DNA of 64,000 nucleotides from Paenibacillus dendritiformis (GTDB lineage: Bacteria > Bacillota > Bacilli > Paenibacillales > Paenibacillaceae): positions 5,944,001 to 6,008,000 of the forward strand of contig NZ_OX216966.1 in the NCBI RefSeq assembly GCF_945605565.1. The letters run 5' to 3'. Of this stretch, positions 42,280 through 49,620 are shown one piece after another; positions within the stretch are counted from its first letter, which is position 1; each line of letters begins with the position of its first letter. The translations under genes and the position numbers were made by a program. The notes beneath the pieces are model-generated. The model was given only the letters and a program-made list of their open reading frames with translations, ran no database searches and was not told the origin of the DNA.

Positions 42280-43083
42280 ATGATTTTGGAGGACCTGACT
42301 GCTCCACAACGCCGCGCTTATAACCATGAGACCGCTCATCAACCGCCAACTCCATGGACAGAAGTTGACACACAGGTCACCGGGAGCGGCGATTATGTTA
42401 TCGATGTCACCCCTATTCGCCATACTATCGCTGCACGCACGAAGCTGAGCAAAACGGAAATCCCTCATGCCGGGATGATGATCGAAGCGGACGTTACCAA
42501 CCTAGTATTGCTGCGCAACAAGCGCAAAGACGAGTTCAGGCGTCAGGAAGGGATGAATCTTACGTATTTGCCCCTCTTTGTCAAAGCGGTGGTTAGCGCG
42601 ATCAAAGATTATCCCATGATGAACGCTGTATGGGCGGCAGACAAAATTATTGTCAAACGCGACATCAACATGTCCCTGCTCATTGGGACCGAGGATTCCG
42701 TACTCGCGCCTGTCATCCATCACGCCGATCAGAAAAGTATCGCCGGTCTCGCCCTGGCTATCGACTCCCTCACCAGAAAAGCCCGTTCCGGCAAACTGAC
42801 CCCTAACGATATGCAAGGGGGGACATTTACGGTCAACAATACCGGCTCGTTCGGCTCCGTTTCCTCCAACCCAACCATTAATTATCCGCAAGCAGCCATC
42901 TTAACTCTGGAGTCCATTGTGAAGAAGCCCGTCGTCATCGGCGAGATGATTGCAATACGATCGATGGTGAACCTATGTTTATCCATTGACCATCGCCTGC
43001 TCGATGGCGTCATATGCGGACGTTTTTTGCAAAGGGTGAAAGAGAATCTGGAGAGCTATGAGTTACATACGAAGTTGTATTAA
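42280..43083 (+). CDS. 2-oxoacid dehydrogenase E2 catalytic domain without lipoyl domains
   Basis: About 267 residues matching only the C-terminal acyltransferase domain of branched-chain 2-oxoacid dehydrogenase E2 (BfmBB/PdhC). The full domain is present: DVTPIRHTIAARTKLSKTEIPHAGMMIEADVTNL, NDMQGGTFTVNNTGSFGSV, and the active site IDHRLLDG. The lipoyl and E1/E3-binding domains of the normal ~430-residue protein are absent, and no E1 or E3 gene is nearby. The junction piece (QRRAYNHETAHQPPTP) resembles the interdomain linker. It is either a relic or a free-standing acyltransferase; GGAGG lies one base before the ATG, so TTG 42286 may be the real start. Confidence 0.75.
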   Translation: MILEDLTAPQRRAYNHETAHQPPTPWTEVDTQVTGSGDYVIDVTPIRHTIAARTKLSKTEIPHAGMMIEADVTNLVLLRNKRKDEFRRQEGMNLTYLPLFVKAVVSAIKDYPMMNAVWAADKIIVKRDINMSLLIGTEDSVLAPVIHHADQKSIAGLALAIDSLTRKARSGKLTPNDMQGGTFTVNNTGSFGSVSSNPTINYPQAAILTLESIVKKPVVIGEMIAIRSMVNLCLSIDHRLLDGVICGRFLQRVKENLESYELHTKLY

Positions 43084-43100
43084 GAAAGGAACATCTTTCA

Positions 43101-43538
43101 ATGGAAATTAGAAAACCGAACAACGCAGAATTGGAAACTATTTTACAACTGTCGCCACAGGCTTTATTTGAAGGGACATTAGGGAGAGTGAGGCCAACAG
43201 ACGAGAAGATCAAGCGGCTTGTTGAACCTCTTCTGGAAAAAGGCTGCTGCTATTTCATTGCGGCGGAACAAGATACTCTCATGGGATGGATTCTGATCGG
43301 ATCAGCCAAAGACCAATTCACCGATGAGACGATTGGTTTTATTTACGAACTATACGTAATCCAGGAGTTCAGAGGCAAAGGCATTTCCAAGCACCTCATG
43401 AGAAGTGCCATGGAACACCTGCAATCGGAGGGATACCGTGAGATACGTCTGGGTGTGTTCGCAGGCAATCATGCGATTGAACTATATAAGCAAATGGGGT
43501 TCACAGAAAGAAACACAACGATGAGCCTGATGCTGTAG
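43101..43538 (+). CDS. GNAT N-acetyltransferase
   Basis: Acetyltransferase of 145 residues with the acetyl-CoA loop FRGKGISKHLM (Q/RxxGxG/A) and the C-terminal AGNHAIELYKQMGFTERN. The substrate is unknown. Starts 17 bases after the E2-like gene with AAAGGAA upstream, and is followed 14 bases later by another GNAT gene, so they may be co-transcribed. Confidence 0.85.
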   Translation: MEIRKPNNAELETILQLSPQALFEGTLGRVRPTDEKIKRLVEPLLEKGCCYFIAAEQDTLMGWILIGSAKDQFTDETIGFIYELYVIQEFRGKGISKHLMRSAMEHLQSEGYREIRLGVFAGNHAIELYKQMGFTERNTTMSLML

Positions 43539-43552
43539 TAAGGGGAGATTTG

Positions 43553-44008
43553 ATGCTTATTCGCAAGGCAAATCTGGATGAAGCCAGTTATCTAAGCGGC
43601 CTGGCCTTTCGTTCCAAAGCTCACTGGGGATACAGCGATGACTTCATGGAAGCCTGCCGCGATGATTTAACGATTACTCCGGAACAGATCGCATCTGCAA
43701 TGATATATGTGGTGGAAGATGATAGCCGCATCAAAGGTTTTATAGGTCTGGAAATAGAGAACGGAGAATGCTTGCTTAGCGATCTGTTTATTGAACCTGA
43801 CGCGATTGGAAAAGGATACGGCAGCGCATTGTATAATCATAGTATAGAAGCAGCTAAAGGCTTAGGCGTTCGTACTGTCACGGTCCATAGCGACCCGAAT
43901 GCCGAGAACTTCTATCTCCGCATGGGAGCCAGACGGATTGGAGACATCGAATCGACGGTTTTTCCGGGCCGCAAGCTGCCATTGCTGGAGATTGCAATCA
44001 GGTATTGA
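43553..44008 (+). CDS. GNAT N-acetyltransferase
   Basis: Acetyltransferase of about 151 residues. It has MLIRKANLDEASYLSGLAFRSKAHWGY, typical of a small GNAT group, the cofactor loop GKGYGSALYNHSI and SDPNAENFYLRMGARRIGDIES near the end. GGGGAG six bases before supports the ATG at 43553. Substrate unknown. A terminator follows. Confidence 0.87.
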   Translation: MLIRKANLDEASYLSGLAFRSKAHWGYSDDFMEACRDDLTITPEQIASAMIYVVEDDSRIKGFIGLEIENGECLLSDLFIEPDAIGKGYGSALYNHSIEAAKGLGVRTVTVHSDPNAENFYLRMGARRIGDIESTVFPGRKLPLLEIAIRY

Positions 44009-44047
44009 CAATACGAAGCAAACTGCGTGCAACAGTTGCATTCCTTG

Positions 44048-44078
44048 GGAGTTCTATATGAACTCCTATTTATTTTTT
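44048..44078 (+). terminator. terminator after the GNAT pair
   Basis: GGAGTTC (44048-44054) and GAACTCC (44060-44066) around TATAT, followed by TATTTATTTTTT. Confidence 0.75.
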
Positions 44079-44140
44079 CCACTGATAAACCCCAGCCGTT
44101 CCCACATGCAAATTAGTGCAAAATTTTAACGGAATTCTAA

Positions 44141-44154
44141 GTGATATATATCAC
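44141..44154. promoter_or_regulatory. CRP/FNR-type palindrome upstream of the amino-acid permease
   Basis: GTGATATATATCAC is a perfect 14-base palindrome with the GTGA-N6-TCAC core of CRP/FNR-family sites (TGTGA-N6-TCACA). It is 142 bases upstream of the permease TTG. In Bacillota such boxes serve Fnr or ArcR. Confidence 0.45.
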
Positions 44155-44295
44155 GAGTCCCCTATTTCCTCCTATGCTACATTCTTAAAACGACAGCATT
44201 GAAGTGGTATGCAGAATCATGAATTTCCCATTTATTGAAATACTATGGGTGACTTTATGTGTTTCCTGCGTACCTTTTGCATGGGAGGAATCATA

Positions 44296-45678
44296 TTGAA
44301 TCAGCTTTTCCGCAAAAAAACATTGAACCTCATGCTCGCTCACAGTGAGAAAAAAGAATTAGCGCGAACGATGTCATTGATGGATTTAATCTTTCTTGGC
44401 GTGGGATGCGTGATCGGGACGGGAATTTTTGTGGTGACGGGTGTCGTTGCGGCAGAATCTGCCGGACCGGCGATCATGTTGTCCTTTGTTCTCGCAGGGA
44501 TTGCCTGTGCGCTCGCTGCTTTCTGTTATGCCGAGTTTTCCTCTGCCGTACCTGTCTCCGGAAGTGTATATACGTACACGTATGCCACGCTAGGCGAATT
44601 ATTCGCCTTCCTTATCGGATGGGATCTTATGCTTGAATATGTGATGGCTATTTCTGCCGTGTCTACGGGATGGTCTGCTTACTTTCAATCGTTGCTAGCG
44701 GGCTTTCATATCCATCTTCCCGCCATTCTCACCTCCGCCCCTAGTGTTGGAAAAGGAGGCCTCATCGATTTACCTGCCGTTCTGATCATCTTGTCCATCA
44801 CGGCACTCGTCAGCAAAGGCGTAAAAGAAAGCATTAAATTTAACAATATGATGGTGTTCGTCAAATTAGCCGTTATCTTGCTCTTTATTGTAGTAGGGAT
44901 TTGGTATGTAAAACCTGATAACTGGGTGCCTTTTGCGCCCTTTGGAATTCAAGGGATCGTAACCGGAGCAGCTACGGTATTCTTTGCCTATATCGGGTTC
45001 GATGTTATCGCTACGGCATCGGAAGAAGTGAAGAATCCGAAAAAAACAATGCCGATTGGGATTATCTCGTCCTTGCTCATTTGCACGATTTTGTATATGA
45101 CCGTCTCTGGGGTATTAACAGGGATGATCTCGTATACCAAGTTAAACGTTGGCGCTCCTGTCGCTTTAGCATTAGAAACGGTAGGACAAAACTCGATCGC
45201 GGGTATCATTTCAATCGGGGCGGTATTTGGCATTACAACCGTCATTCTGGCCTTAATCTATGCGCAAGTTCGTTTAACCTACGCCATGAGCCGTGATGGA
45301 TTATTGCCAAAGCAATTCTCCAAAGTAAATGCAAAGACCCAGACTCCGTTCGCAAACACATGGTTAACCGGATTTGTCGCTGCAGGCATTGCAGGTTTTA
45401 TTGATCTCACCACACTGGCACATTTAGTGAATATGGGCACGTTGGCTGCGTTTACCCTCATATCGATTGCCGTCATCGTCTTGCGGAAGAAGTTCCCTGA
45501 CATCAAGGCCTCGTTCCGCGTCCCGTTCGTCCCCGTGCTGCCGGCCATTAGCGCTTTGCTGTGTCTTTACCTTGCATTGAGCTTGCCGTTAATTACATGG
45601 ATTTCCTTTGTGATCTGGATTGCGATCGGTACGGTTATCTACTTTATTTATTCGCGCAAGCATAGCAAGTTGAATTGA
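44296..45678 (+). CDS. APC-superfamily amino-acid permease (YfnA/CAT type)
   Basis: Permease of 460 residues with about twelve membrane segments. The first has the APC substrate-binding motif GVGCVIGTGIFVVTGVVAAESAGPA, and helix 6 reads FFAYIGFDVIATASEEVKNPKKTMP, typical of cationic-amino-acid/YfnA transporters. The TTG at 44296 has GGGAGGA seven bases before it. The gene stands alone, 287 bases after the previous gene; that gap holds a terminator and an FNR-like palindrome. Probably imports amino acids; the specific one is unknown. Confidence 0.88.
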   Translation: MNQLFRKKTLNLMLAHSEKKELARTMSLMDLIFLGVGCVIGTGIFVVTGVVAAESAGPAIMLSFVLAGIACALAAFCYAEFSSAVPVSGSVYTYTYATLGELFAFLIGWDLMLEYVMAISAVSTGWSAYFQSLLAGFHIHLPAILTSAPSVGKGGLIDLPAVLIILSITALVSKGVKESIKFNNMMVFVKLAVILLFIVVGIWYVKPDNWVPFAPFGIQGIVTGAATVFFAYIGFDVIATASEEVKNPKKTMPIGIISSLLICTILYMTVSGVLTGMISYTKLNVGAPVALALETVGQNSIAGIISIGAVFGITTVILALIYAQVRLTYAMSRDGLLPKQFSKVNAKTQTPFANTWLTGFVAAGIAGFIDLTTLAHLVNMGTLAAFTLISIAVIVLRKKFPDIKASFRVPFVPVLPAISALLCLYLALSLPLITWISFVIWIAIGTVIYFIYSRKHSKLN

Positions 45679-45754
45679 TATCGTTATAGCAATTGCTTCC
45701 ACCCAGCCTCTGATGTATGATGGAAATACCTTACTGTTGAAGGGAGTGATCGGC

Positions 45755-45808
45755 ATGACACGCCGGACTAGATTGACTACTGTTGCTAATAAGGTGAGCC
45801 TGAACTGA
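45755..45808 (+). CDS. leader peptide of the rsgA-like operon
   Basis: A 17-codon ORF, MTRRTRLTTVANKVSLN, with AAGGGAGTG eight bases before the ATG. It contains RRTR. It ends nine bases before a hairpin that can rearrange with the terminator ahead of the rsgA-like gene, which is the layout of a ribosome-controlled transcription attenuator. No homolog was recognised. Confidence 0.6.
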   Translation: MTRRTRLTTVANKVSLN

Positions 45809-45816
45809 ATAGGACA

Positions 45817-45957
45817 GGCAGACGCAACCGGTCTGCCGCAATTTAAGGATATCGCTGCCCATTTTTCCTGAGAACATCGAGGGTTTGTTTGCTTATGCTT
45901 TTTTTACCCTCTCATCTGGATAATGCAGACCGCAGGCGTTAGCCTTGCGGTCTTTTT
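45817..45957 (+). promoter_or_regulatory. transcription attenuator upstream of the rsgA-like gene
   Basis: Three mutually exclusive pairings: (1) GGCAGAC (45817-45823) with GTCTGCC (45831-45837); (2) CGGTCTGC (45829-45836) with GCAGACCG (45925-45932), an antiterminator; (3) AGACCGCA (45927-45934) with TGCGGTCT (45946-45953), a terminator followed by TTTTT. A further GAGGGT/ACCCTC stem (45879-45911) lies between. Pairing 2 uses the strand needed by both 1 and 3. Confidence 0.7.
45927..45957 (+). terminator. intrinsic terminator of the attenuator
   Basis: Stem AGACCGCA/TGCGGTCT extended by GGC/GCC with one bulged T, loop GTTA, then TTTTT. It lies 32 bases before the rsgA-like ATG. Confidence 0.8.
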
Positions 45958-45988
45958 GTGTGCAAAAAAATCGTTTCGGAGGAAGAGT

Positions 45989-47062
45989 ATGCTACAAAAA
46001 ACATTGCAGTCATTAGGCTGGAATTCCTTTTTTCATAGACAATGTCTCCCTTCGGCACATCCCGGCTTGATTCCGGCGAGGGTTATCTCTCAACACAATG
46101 ACAGCTACCACGTGATGTCGGAGCAGGGCGAATGTACGGCCAAGGTTACGGGTAAATTCCGGTATACGGCCCATCGCCTTGCAGATTACCCCGTCGTTGG
46201 AGATTTTGTATGGATAGAGCCGAATGGAGACCATGCACGGATTCATCAGGTTATGCGCCGAAAAAATAGTTTCTCGCGAAAAATGCCGATCTCAGGCGGA
46301 CGGAAGATGAAGAACGGCGTGATAGAAGGCGGAGTCACCCAGGAACAGGTCATTGCCTCGAACCTCGATACCCTGTTCATCATGTGCGGAGTGGACGGCA
46401 ATTTCAACATTCCACGAATAGAACGGTATCTGACGATTGCCAGACATCAGAAGTTAGAAGCCGTTATCCTTCTCAACAAAATCGATCTGGTCCAACAACC
46501 TGACCGCTATGCAGCACAGGTCAAGGAAATAGCCGGAGGAGCAAGCATCCTCCCCATAAGCGCCGCGCACCGCACAGGACTCGACCCGCTGGCGGCCTAC
46601 ATGCTCCCTGGCAAAACGATTGTCTTCATCGGCTCATCCGGCGTAGGGAAATCAACCCTGCTGAATACATTGCTCGAACGGGAAGTGCAAACGACCCGTC
46701 TCACAAGTCATTATTCCGGCAAGGGCAAGCATACGACGACTCATAGACAAATGTTCTTTCACCCTTCCGGCTGTATGATCGTGGATACGCCAGGAATGAA
46801 AGAATTGCAGCTGTGGGCAGATGACACGGATCTCGATTCGGTATTCGCTGAGATTGCCGACATCATGTCGCAATGCCGATTTTCGAATTGCACGCACCGC
46901 AGCGAGCCGGGCTGCGCTCTACAAGCGGCGCTCAAGAGCGGCGCGCTGTCACGGGAACGCTATGGGCGGTATACAGCCCAGTTGAAGGAACTGCAGCGGC
47001 TGCAGGATAAGAAAAGAGAGTACGCACGGAGGCAAGGCAAGAAAAATAAATACGAATCATAA
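45989..47062 (+). CDS. rsgA: RsgA-like circularly permuted ribosomal GTPase
   Basis: Ribosome small-subunit-dependent GTPase of about 357 residues. OB-fold (about 28-85), then GTPase motifs in permuted order: G4 NKID at 163-166, G1 GSSGVGKST near 215-223, G3 DTPG at 266-269. A zinc cluster follows with Cys296, Cys301, His303 and Cys309. The length is greater than the ~300 residues of housekeeping RsgA, so this may be a second, specialised copy. GGAGGAAGAGT precedes the ATG. An attenuator controls it, and an APH-type kinase follows after 16 bases. RsgA binds the 30S decoding region, so ribosome stress may induce it (inference). Confidence 0.85.
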   Translation: MLQKTLQSLGWNSFFHRQCLPSAHPGLIPARVISQHNDSYHVMSEQGECTAKVTGKFRYTAHRLADYPVVGDFVWIEPNGDHARIHQVMRRKNSFSRKMPISGGRKMKNGVIEGGVTQEQVIASNLDTLFIMCGVDGNFNIPRIERYLTIARHQKLEAVILLNKIDLVQQPDRYAAQVKEIAGGASILPISAAHRTGLDPLAAYMLPGKTIVFIGSSGVGKSTLLNTLLEREVQTTRLTSHYSGKGKHTTTHRQMFFHPSGCMIVDTPGMKELQLWADDTDLDSVFAEIADIMSQCRFSNCTHRSEPGCALQAALKSGALSRERYGRYTAQLKELQRLQDKKREYARRQGKKNKYES

Positions 47063-47078
47063 AAGGAGCTGCAACCGA

Positions 47079-48062
47079 ATGTTGAAACTGAAATATTTAT
47101 TCCATGATGAGAACTTGGCGGAAATGCTTGTGAAAAATTGGGAGTACGATCCGGAATCGCTGGATATGTTTCAGTATTACCGCATCTCATCCAATGCCAT
47201 TTATCCCTTCGAATATGAAGAACAGACCCGGCTTTTGCGCTTTGCCCCAACGACGGAGAAATGCAAAACGAATATCGCCGCGGAGCTTGACTTTATTGCG
47301 TACTTGCGCGGCAACGGCTACAGAGCATTGGAACCGGTTGCCTCGTTAGGCGGGGAGGAGCTTGTCGAAGCACGCACTCCATGGGGGGACTTCTATGCCT
47401 CCGTCTTTAAGCGTGTACCCGGCGTGCAAATCAGCCAGACCGATTGCAACGACGAGATTATGTTCTGCTATGGCAAAGCGCTAGGAAAGCTCCATCAATT
47501 ATCCAGCGAGTACGTTCCTGTCACGTCCAAGCGCTGGACCTGCCACGATGTATTGGACTGGATTGAGGAGCTGTTCATCGATTCTCCACAGGAGGAAGCC
47601 GCATTGGCGGAGGCGAGATTGCTGCGGAACTACTTCGCTTCTCTTCCTGTCACCAAGAGCAATTTTGGACTCGTTCATTATGATTTTGAATACGATAACG
47701 TTTTCTATGATGAGACAACGCATTCCTGCCATGTCATCGACTTCGATGACGCGATGTATCACTGGTACGCGATGGACATCGAGCAAGCATTGGCCAGTTT
47801 GCGGGACTGTGTGTCCCCGGACAGCTTCAATGCGACAAAACAATGCTTTTTAGACGGTTACCGCTCGGAATTTGACATCTCAGATGATATGGAGGCGCTC
47901 CTGCCGGCATGCCGGCGGTTCGCCGCTCTGTACGGATATGCCCGCGTATGGCGAGCCATGGCGGAACAATGGGCGAACGAACCGGATTGGCTCGTTGAGC
48001 TGAGAGAGAACTTGAGAGGGCATCTGACAGAAGATTCGTCCTGCTTCGGGAAGGAGATCTAG
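47079..48062 (+). CDS. APH-type phosphotransferase, attenuator-linked
   Basis: Kinase of 327 residues of the aminoglycoside phosphotransferase/homoserine kinase-like superfamily. The catalytic loop is VHYDFEYDN (His200, Asp202, Asn207) and the metal motif IDFDDA begins near 220. The N-terminal lobe has TRLLRFAPTTEK and the conserved EARTPWGDFYASVFKRVPG. It lies 16 bases after the rsgA-like gene and shares its leader and attenuator. A ribosome-targeting antibiotic substrate is plausible from this context, but a metabolic substrate cannot be excluded. Confidence 0.75.
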   Translation: MLKLKYLFHDENLAEMLVKNWEYDPESLDMFQYYRISSNAIYPFEYEEQTRLLRFAPTTEKCKTNIAAELDFIAYLRGNGYRALEPVASLGGEELVEARTPWGDFYASVFKRVPGVQISQTDCNDEIMFCYGKALGKLHQLSSEYVPVTSKRWTCHDVLDWIEELFIDSPQEEAALAEARLLRNYFASLPVTKSNFGLVHYDFEYDNVFYDETTHSCHVIDFDDAMYHWYAMDIEQALASLRDCVSPDSFNATKQCFLDGYRSEFDISDDMEALLPACRRFAALYGYARVWRAMAEQWANEPDWLVELRENLRGHLTEDSSCFGKEI

Positions 48063-48091
48063 GAAGGCCAACGCGATATCAAGGAAAATGG

Positions 48092-48119
48092 AGAAGAGGG
48101 GGCCCCCCTCTTCTTTCCT
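48092..48119 (+). terminator. terminator after rsgA-like/APH operon
   Basis: AGAAGAGGGGG runs into CCCCCCTCTTCT, an 11-bp near-perfect stem with a minimal loop, followed by TTTCCTT. Confidence 0.75.
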
Positions 48120-48138
48120 TACGGCACGATTCGATCGT

Positions 48139-48168
48139 TTGCATTCGTCAAGCTGTACCTGCTATACT
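48139..48168 (+). promoter_or_regulatory. erm promoter
   Basis: TTGCAT (48139-48144), an 18-base spacer and TATACT (48163-48168), 35 bases upstream of the leader peptide. This makes erm a separate unit from the preceding operon. Confidence 0.55.
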
Positions 48169-48202
48169 ATGACCATATTTCAAGCTGGGAGGCCCTGCTT
48201 TC

Positions 48203-48244
48203 ATGCACATGCACGGCATCGCATTTATTCGGCTACGCAAGTAA
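48203..48244 (+). CDS. erm leader peptide with Arg-Leu-Arg arrest motif
   Basis: Upstream ORF of 13 codons, MHMHGIAFIRLRK, with GGGAGG ten bases before the ATG. The IRLR near the C-terminus is the Arg-X-Arg (+X+) motif, known from ErmDL to stall macrolide-bound ribosomes. Its stop codon is 105 bases before the erm start. It is too short for routine gene calling. Confidence 0.85.
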   Translation: MHMHGIAFIRLRK

Positions 48245-48348
48245 AAGGTACAGAACGGTAAGCTCGTCCATTTTTTGAAGAAATGGTCCGGGTTTATTTG
48301 TGCTGTGCCTTTTTCATTGCCTAATCCGAATGAATGAGGTGCTTTTTT
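48226..48348 (+). promoter_or_regulatory. translational attenuator of erm
   Basis: ATTCGG (48227-48232), covering the Ile and first Arg codons of the leader, can pair with CCGAAT (48326-48331), just upstream of the GAGGTG ribosome-binding site (48337-48341). A second stem CCATTT/AAATGG lies around 48268-48286. Bases 48268-48354 align with 57733-57820 upstream of the rlmA(II)-like gene. A ribosome stalled on the Arg codons would open the long-range pair and expose erm. Confidence 0.75.
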
Positions 48349-49215
48349 GTGTCTAAAAACAAATATTCCCAGCGCGAAAAGTCCGGCATCGCCAACTTTT
48401 CCGCCCAACATCTATTAATCAGCAAGCGCGTGATCAACGAATTAATCGAACTGGCCCAGATTCGGCCAACCGATACGATATTGGATATTGGCGCAGGCGC
48501 GGGAGCCATTACCTTCCCGGCTGCGGAGAAAGCGGCACAGGTGCTGGCCATTGAAAGCGATCCTGCCCTCGCCGGCACAATCGAGAAGAAGATGGGGAAA
48601 GGAACCAATATCCGCATCAGACAGGCGGATATTTTGCAGACGCGCTTGCCCAAGGCTCCGTTCTCCGTCGTAGCGAATATTCCGTACTCGATCACGACAC
48701 CGATCTTCGGCAAGCTGCTTGACCAGCCGGCCGTGCCGCTGCAGCGGGCCGTGCTCATTATCGAAAAAGGGGCGGCCAAACGCTTTACCGCCGCTCCGAT
48801 TACCGATCCGCGCATTCTCGTCTGGAGAATGTGGCATGATATCCGGCTGGTGCGAACGGTGTCGCCGCAGCATTTTGCGCCGCCTCCGCGCGTTGATTCC
48901 GCGGTGGTGACGATCTGCAAGAAACCCGCCCCTGCGGTTCCCCTGAAGCATCATGCGAGGTTTCTCGCGTTGGCGTTGCATGCCCTGCAATATCCGCTTA
49001 TGCCATTCGGTGCAGCGCTATCGGAGATATTCACGTCTCCTCAGCTTGCTAAGCTGGCGCGAACGCTGGGAGCCGACCGGAATATGCCGATCAGCCATGT
49101 GCAGGAGCGGCAATGGGGAGAGCTGTTCCACGCCATGCTTCGGCATGTGGATCCTTGTCGCTGGCCGAGGATGCAGAAGAAAAATGCGCGAGGCTTACGG
49201 AATCGCAGAAAATAA
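48349..49215 (+). CDS. erm: 23S rRNA (adenine-N6)-methyltransferase, ErmD-like
   Basis: Erm methylase of 288 residues, the class that methylates A2058 and confers macrolide-lincosamide-streptogramin B resistance. Motifs: N-terminal QREKSGIANFSAQHLLISKRVI, SAM motif I DIGAGAGAIT (46-55), catalytic NIPYSITTPIF (110-120), then EKGAAKRFT, WRMWHDI and FAPPPRVDSAVV. It reads closest to Bacillus ErmD-type proteins. The GTG at 48349 is chosen because GAGGTG is seven bases before it; an ATG at 48334 would overlap the ribosome-binding site. Own promoter and leader, two terminators after. Confidence 0.92.
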   Translation: MSKNKYSQREKSGIANFSAQHLLISKRVINELIELAQIRPTDTILDIGAGAGAITFPAAEKAAQVLAIESDPALAGTIEKKMGKGTNIRIRQADILQTRLPKAPFSVVANIPYSITTPIFGKLLDQPAVPLQRAVLIIEKGAAKRFTAAPITDPRILVWRMWHDIRLVRTVSPQHFAPPPRVDSAVVTICKKPAPAVPLKHHARFLALALHALQYPLMPFGAALSEIFTSPQLAKLARTLGADRNMPISHVQERQWGELFHAMLRHVDPCRWPRMQKKNARGLRNRRK

Positions 49216-49218
49216 TTA

Positions 49219-49236
49219 ACCGCCCGTCCGGGCGGT
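49219..49236 (+). terminator. first hairpin after erm
   Basis: ACCGCCCG-TC-CGGGCGGT: an 8-bp GC stem three bases after the erm stop, with only TTTC following. The same stem recurs at 50226-50243. Confidence 0.6.
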
Positions 49237-49239
49237 TTC

Positions 49240-49275
49240 AGACTGTCGACAAAGTCCTGTCGACAGTCTTTTTTT
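49240..49275 (+). terminator. main terminator after erm
   Basis: AGACTGTCGAC (49240-49250) pairs with GTCGACAGTCT (49259-49269), a perfect 11-bp stem with an 8-base loop, then seven Ts. Confidence 0.9.
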
Positions 49276-49340
49276 CTTAGGAAGGGCGGGGCCGGGGAAG
49301 GCAGGACAGGTTAGGTTAGGGCGCAACCTGGTCCCTGCGT

Positions 49341-49424
49341 GAAGCTAGATGGTCTGCGCATGAAGCAAGATGGTCTCCGCATGAAGAAAGCTAGTCTCCG
49401 TATGAAGCAAGCTAGTCTCCGTAT
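49341..49424. repeat. 21-bp tandem repeat, four units
   Basis: Units start at 49341, 49362, 49383 and 49404, each 21 bases, sharing GAAG-N-NAGNTRGTCTSCGYAT. Units 3 and 4 differ at one base from each other; units 1 and 2 at two. No ORF with a start codon and ribosome-binding site uses it. Confidence 0.85.
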
Positions 49425-49620
49425 GAAATTGCTGCACAGGCGCAGCATTTTTAACCTCAATAGGCTAAATTCCGAGAAAATCCTGCAAAATTACATTATT
49501 TCGCCATTTTGAATGCTATTTATGCCTTGCCATGTGGTAATTGCTGTATTTTTGCAGCAATCTTATTTTCGCAACCTCGTGCCAATGAAATTGCTGCATT
49601 ATTGCAGTATTGGTGGAGCA
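49425..49620. repeat. interspersed GCTGCA-palindrome units
   Basis: Units such as ATTGCTGTATTTTTGCAGCAAT (perfect 8-base arms, near 49542-49563), TTGCTGCACAGGCGCAGCA and AATTGCTGCATTATTGCAGTA lie about 46-70 bases apart. They are of the same kind as the array at 30413-30700. Confidence 0.6.

Noticed and set aside
44079..44295. Riboswitch or T-box upstream of the amino-acid permease
   Set aside because: No T-box consensus (TGGNACCGCG) and no terminator/antiterminator pair in this leader; only the FNR-type palindrome stands out.
49341..49424. CRISPR-like array
   Set aside because: The 21-base units are contiguous with no spacers, and there are no cas genes.
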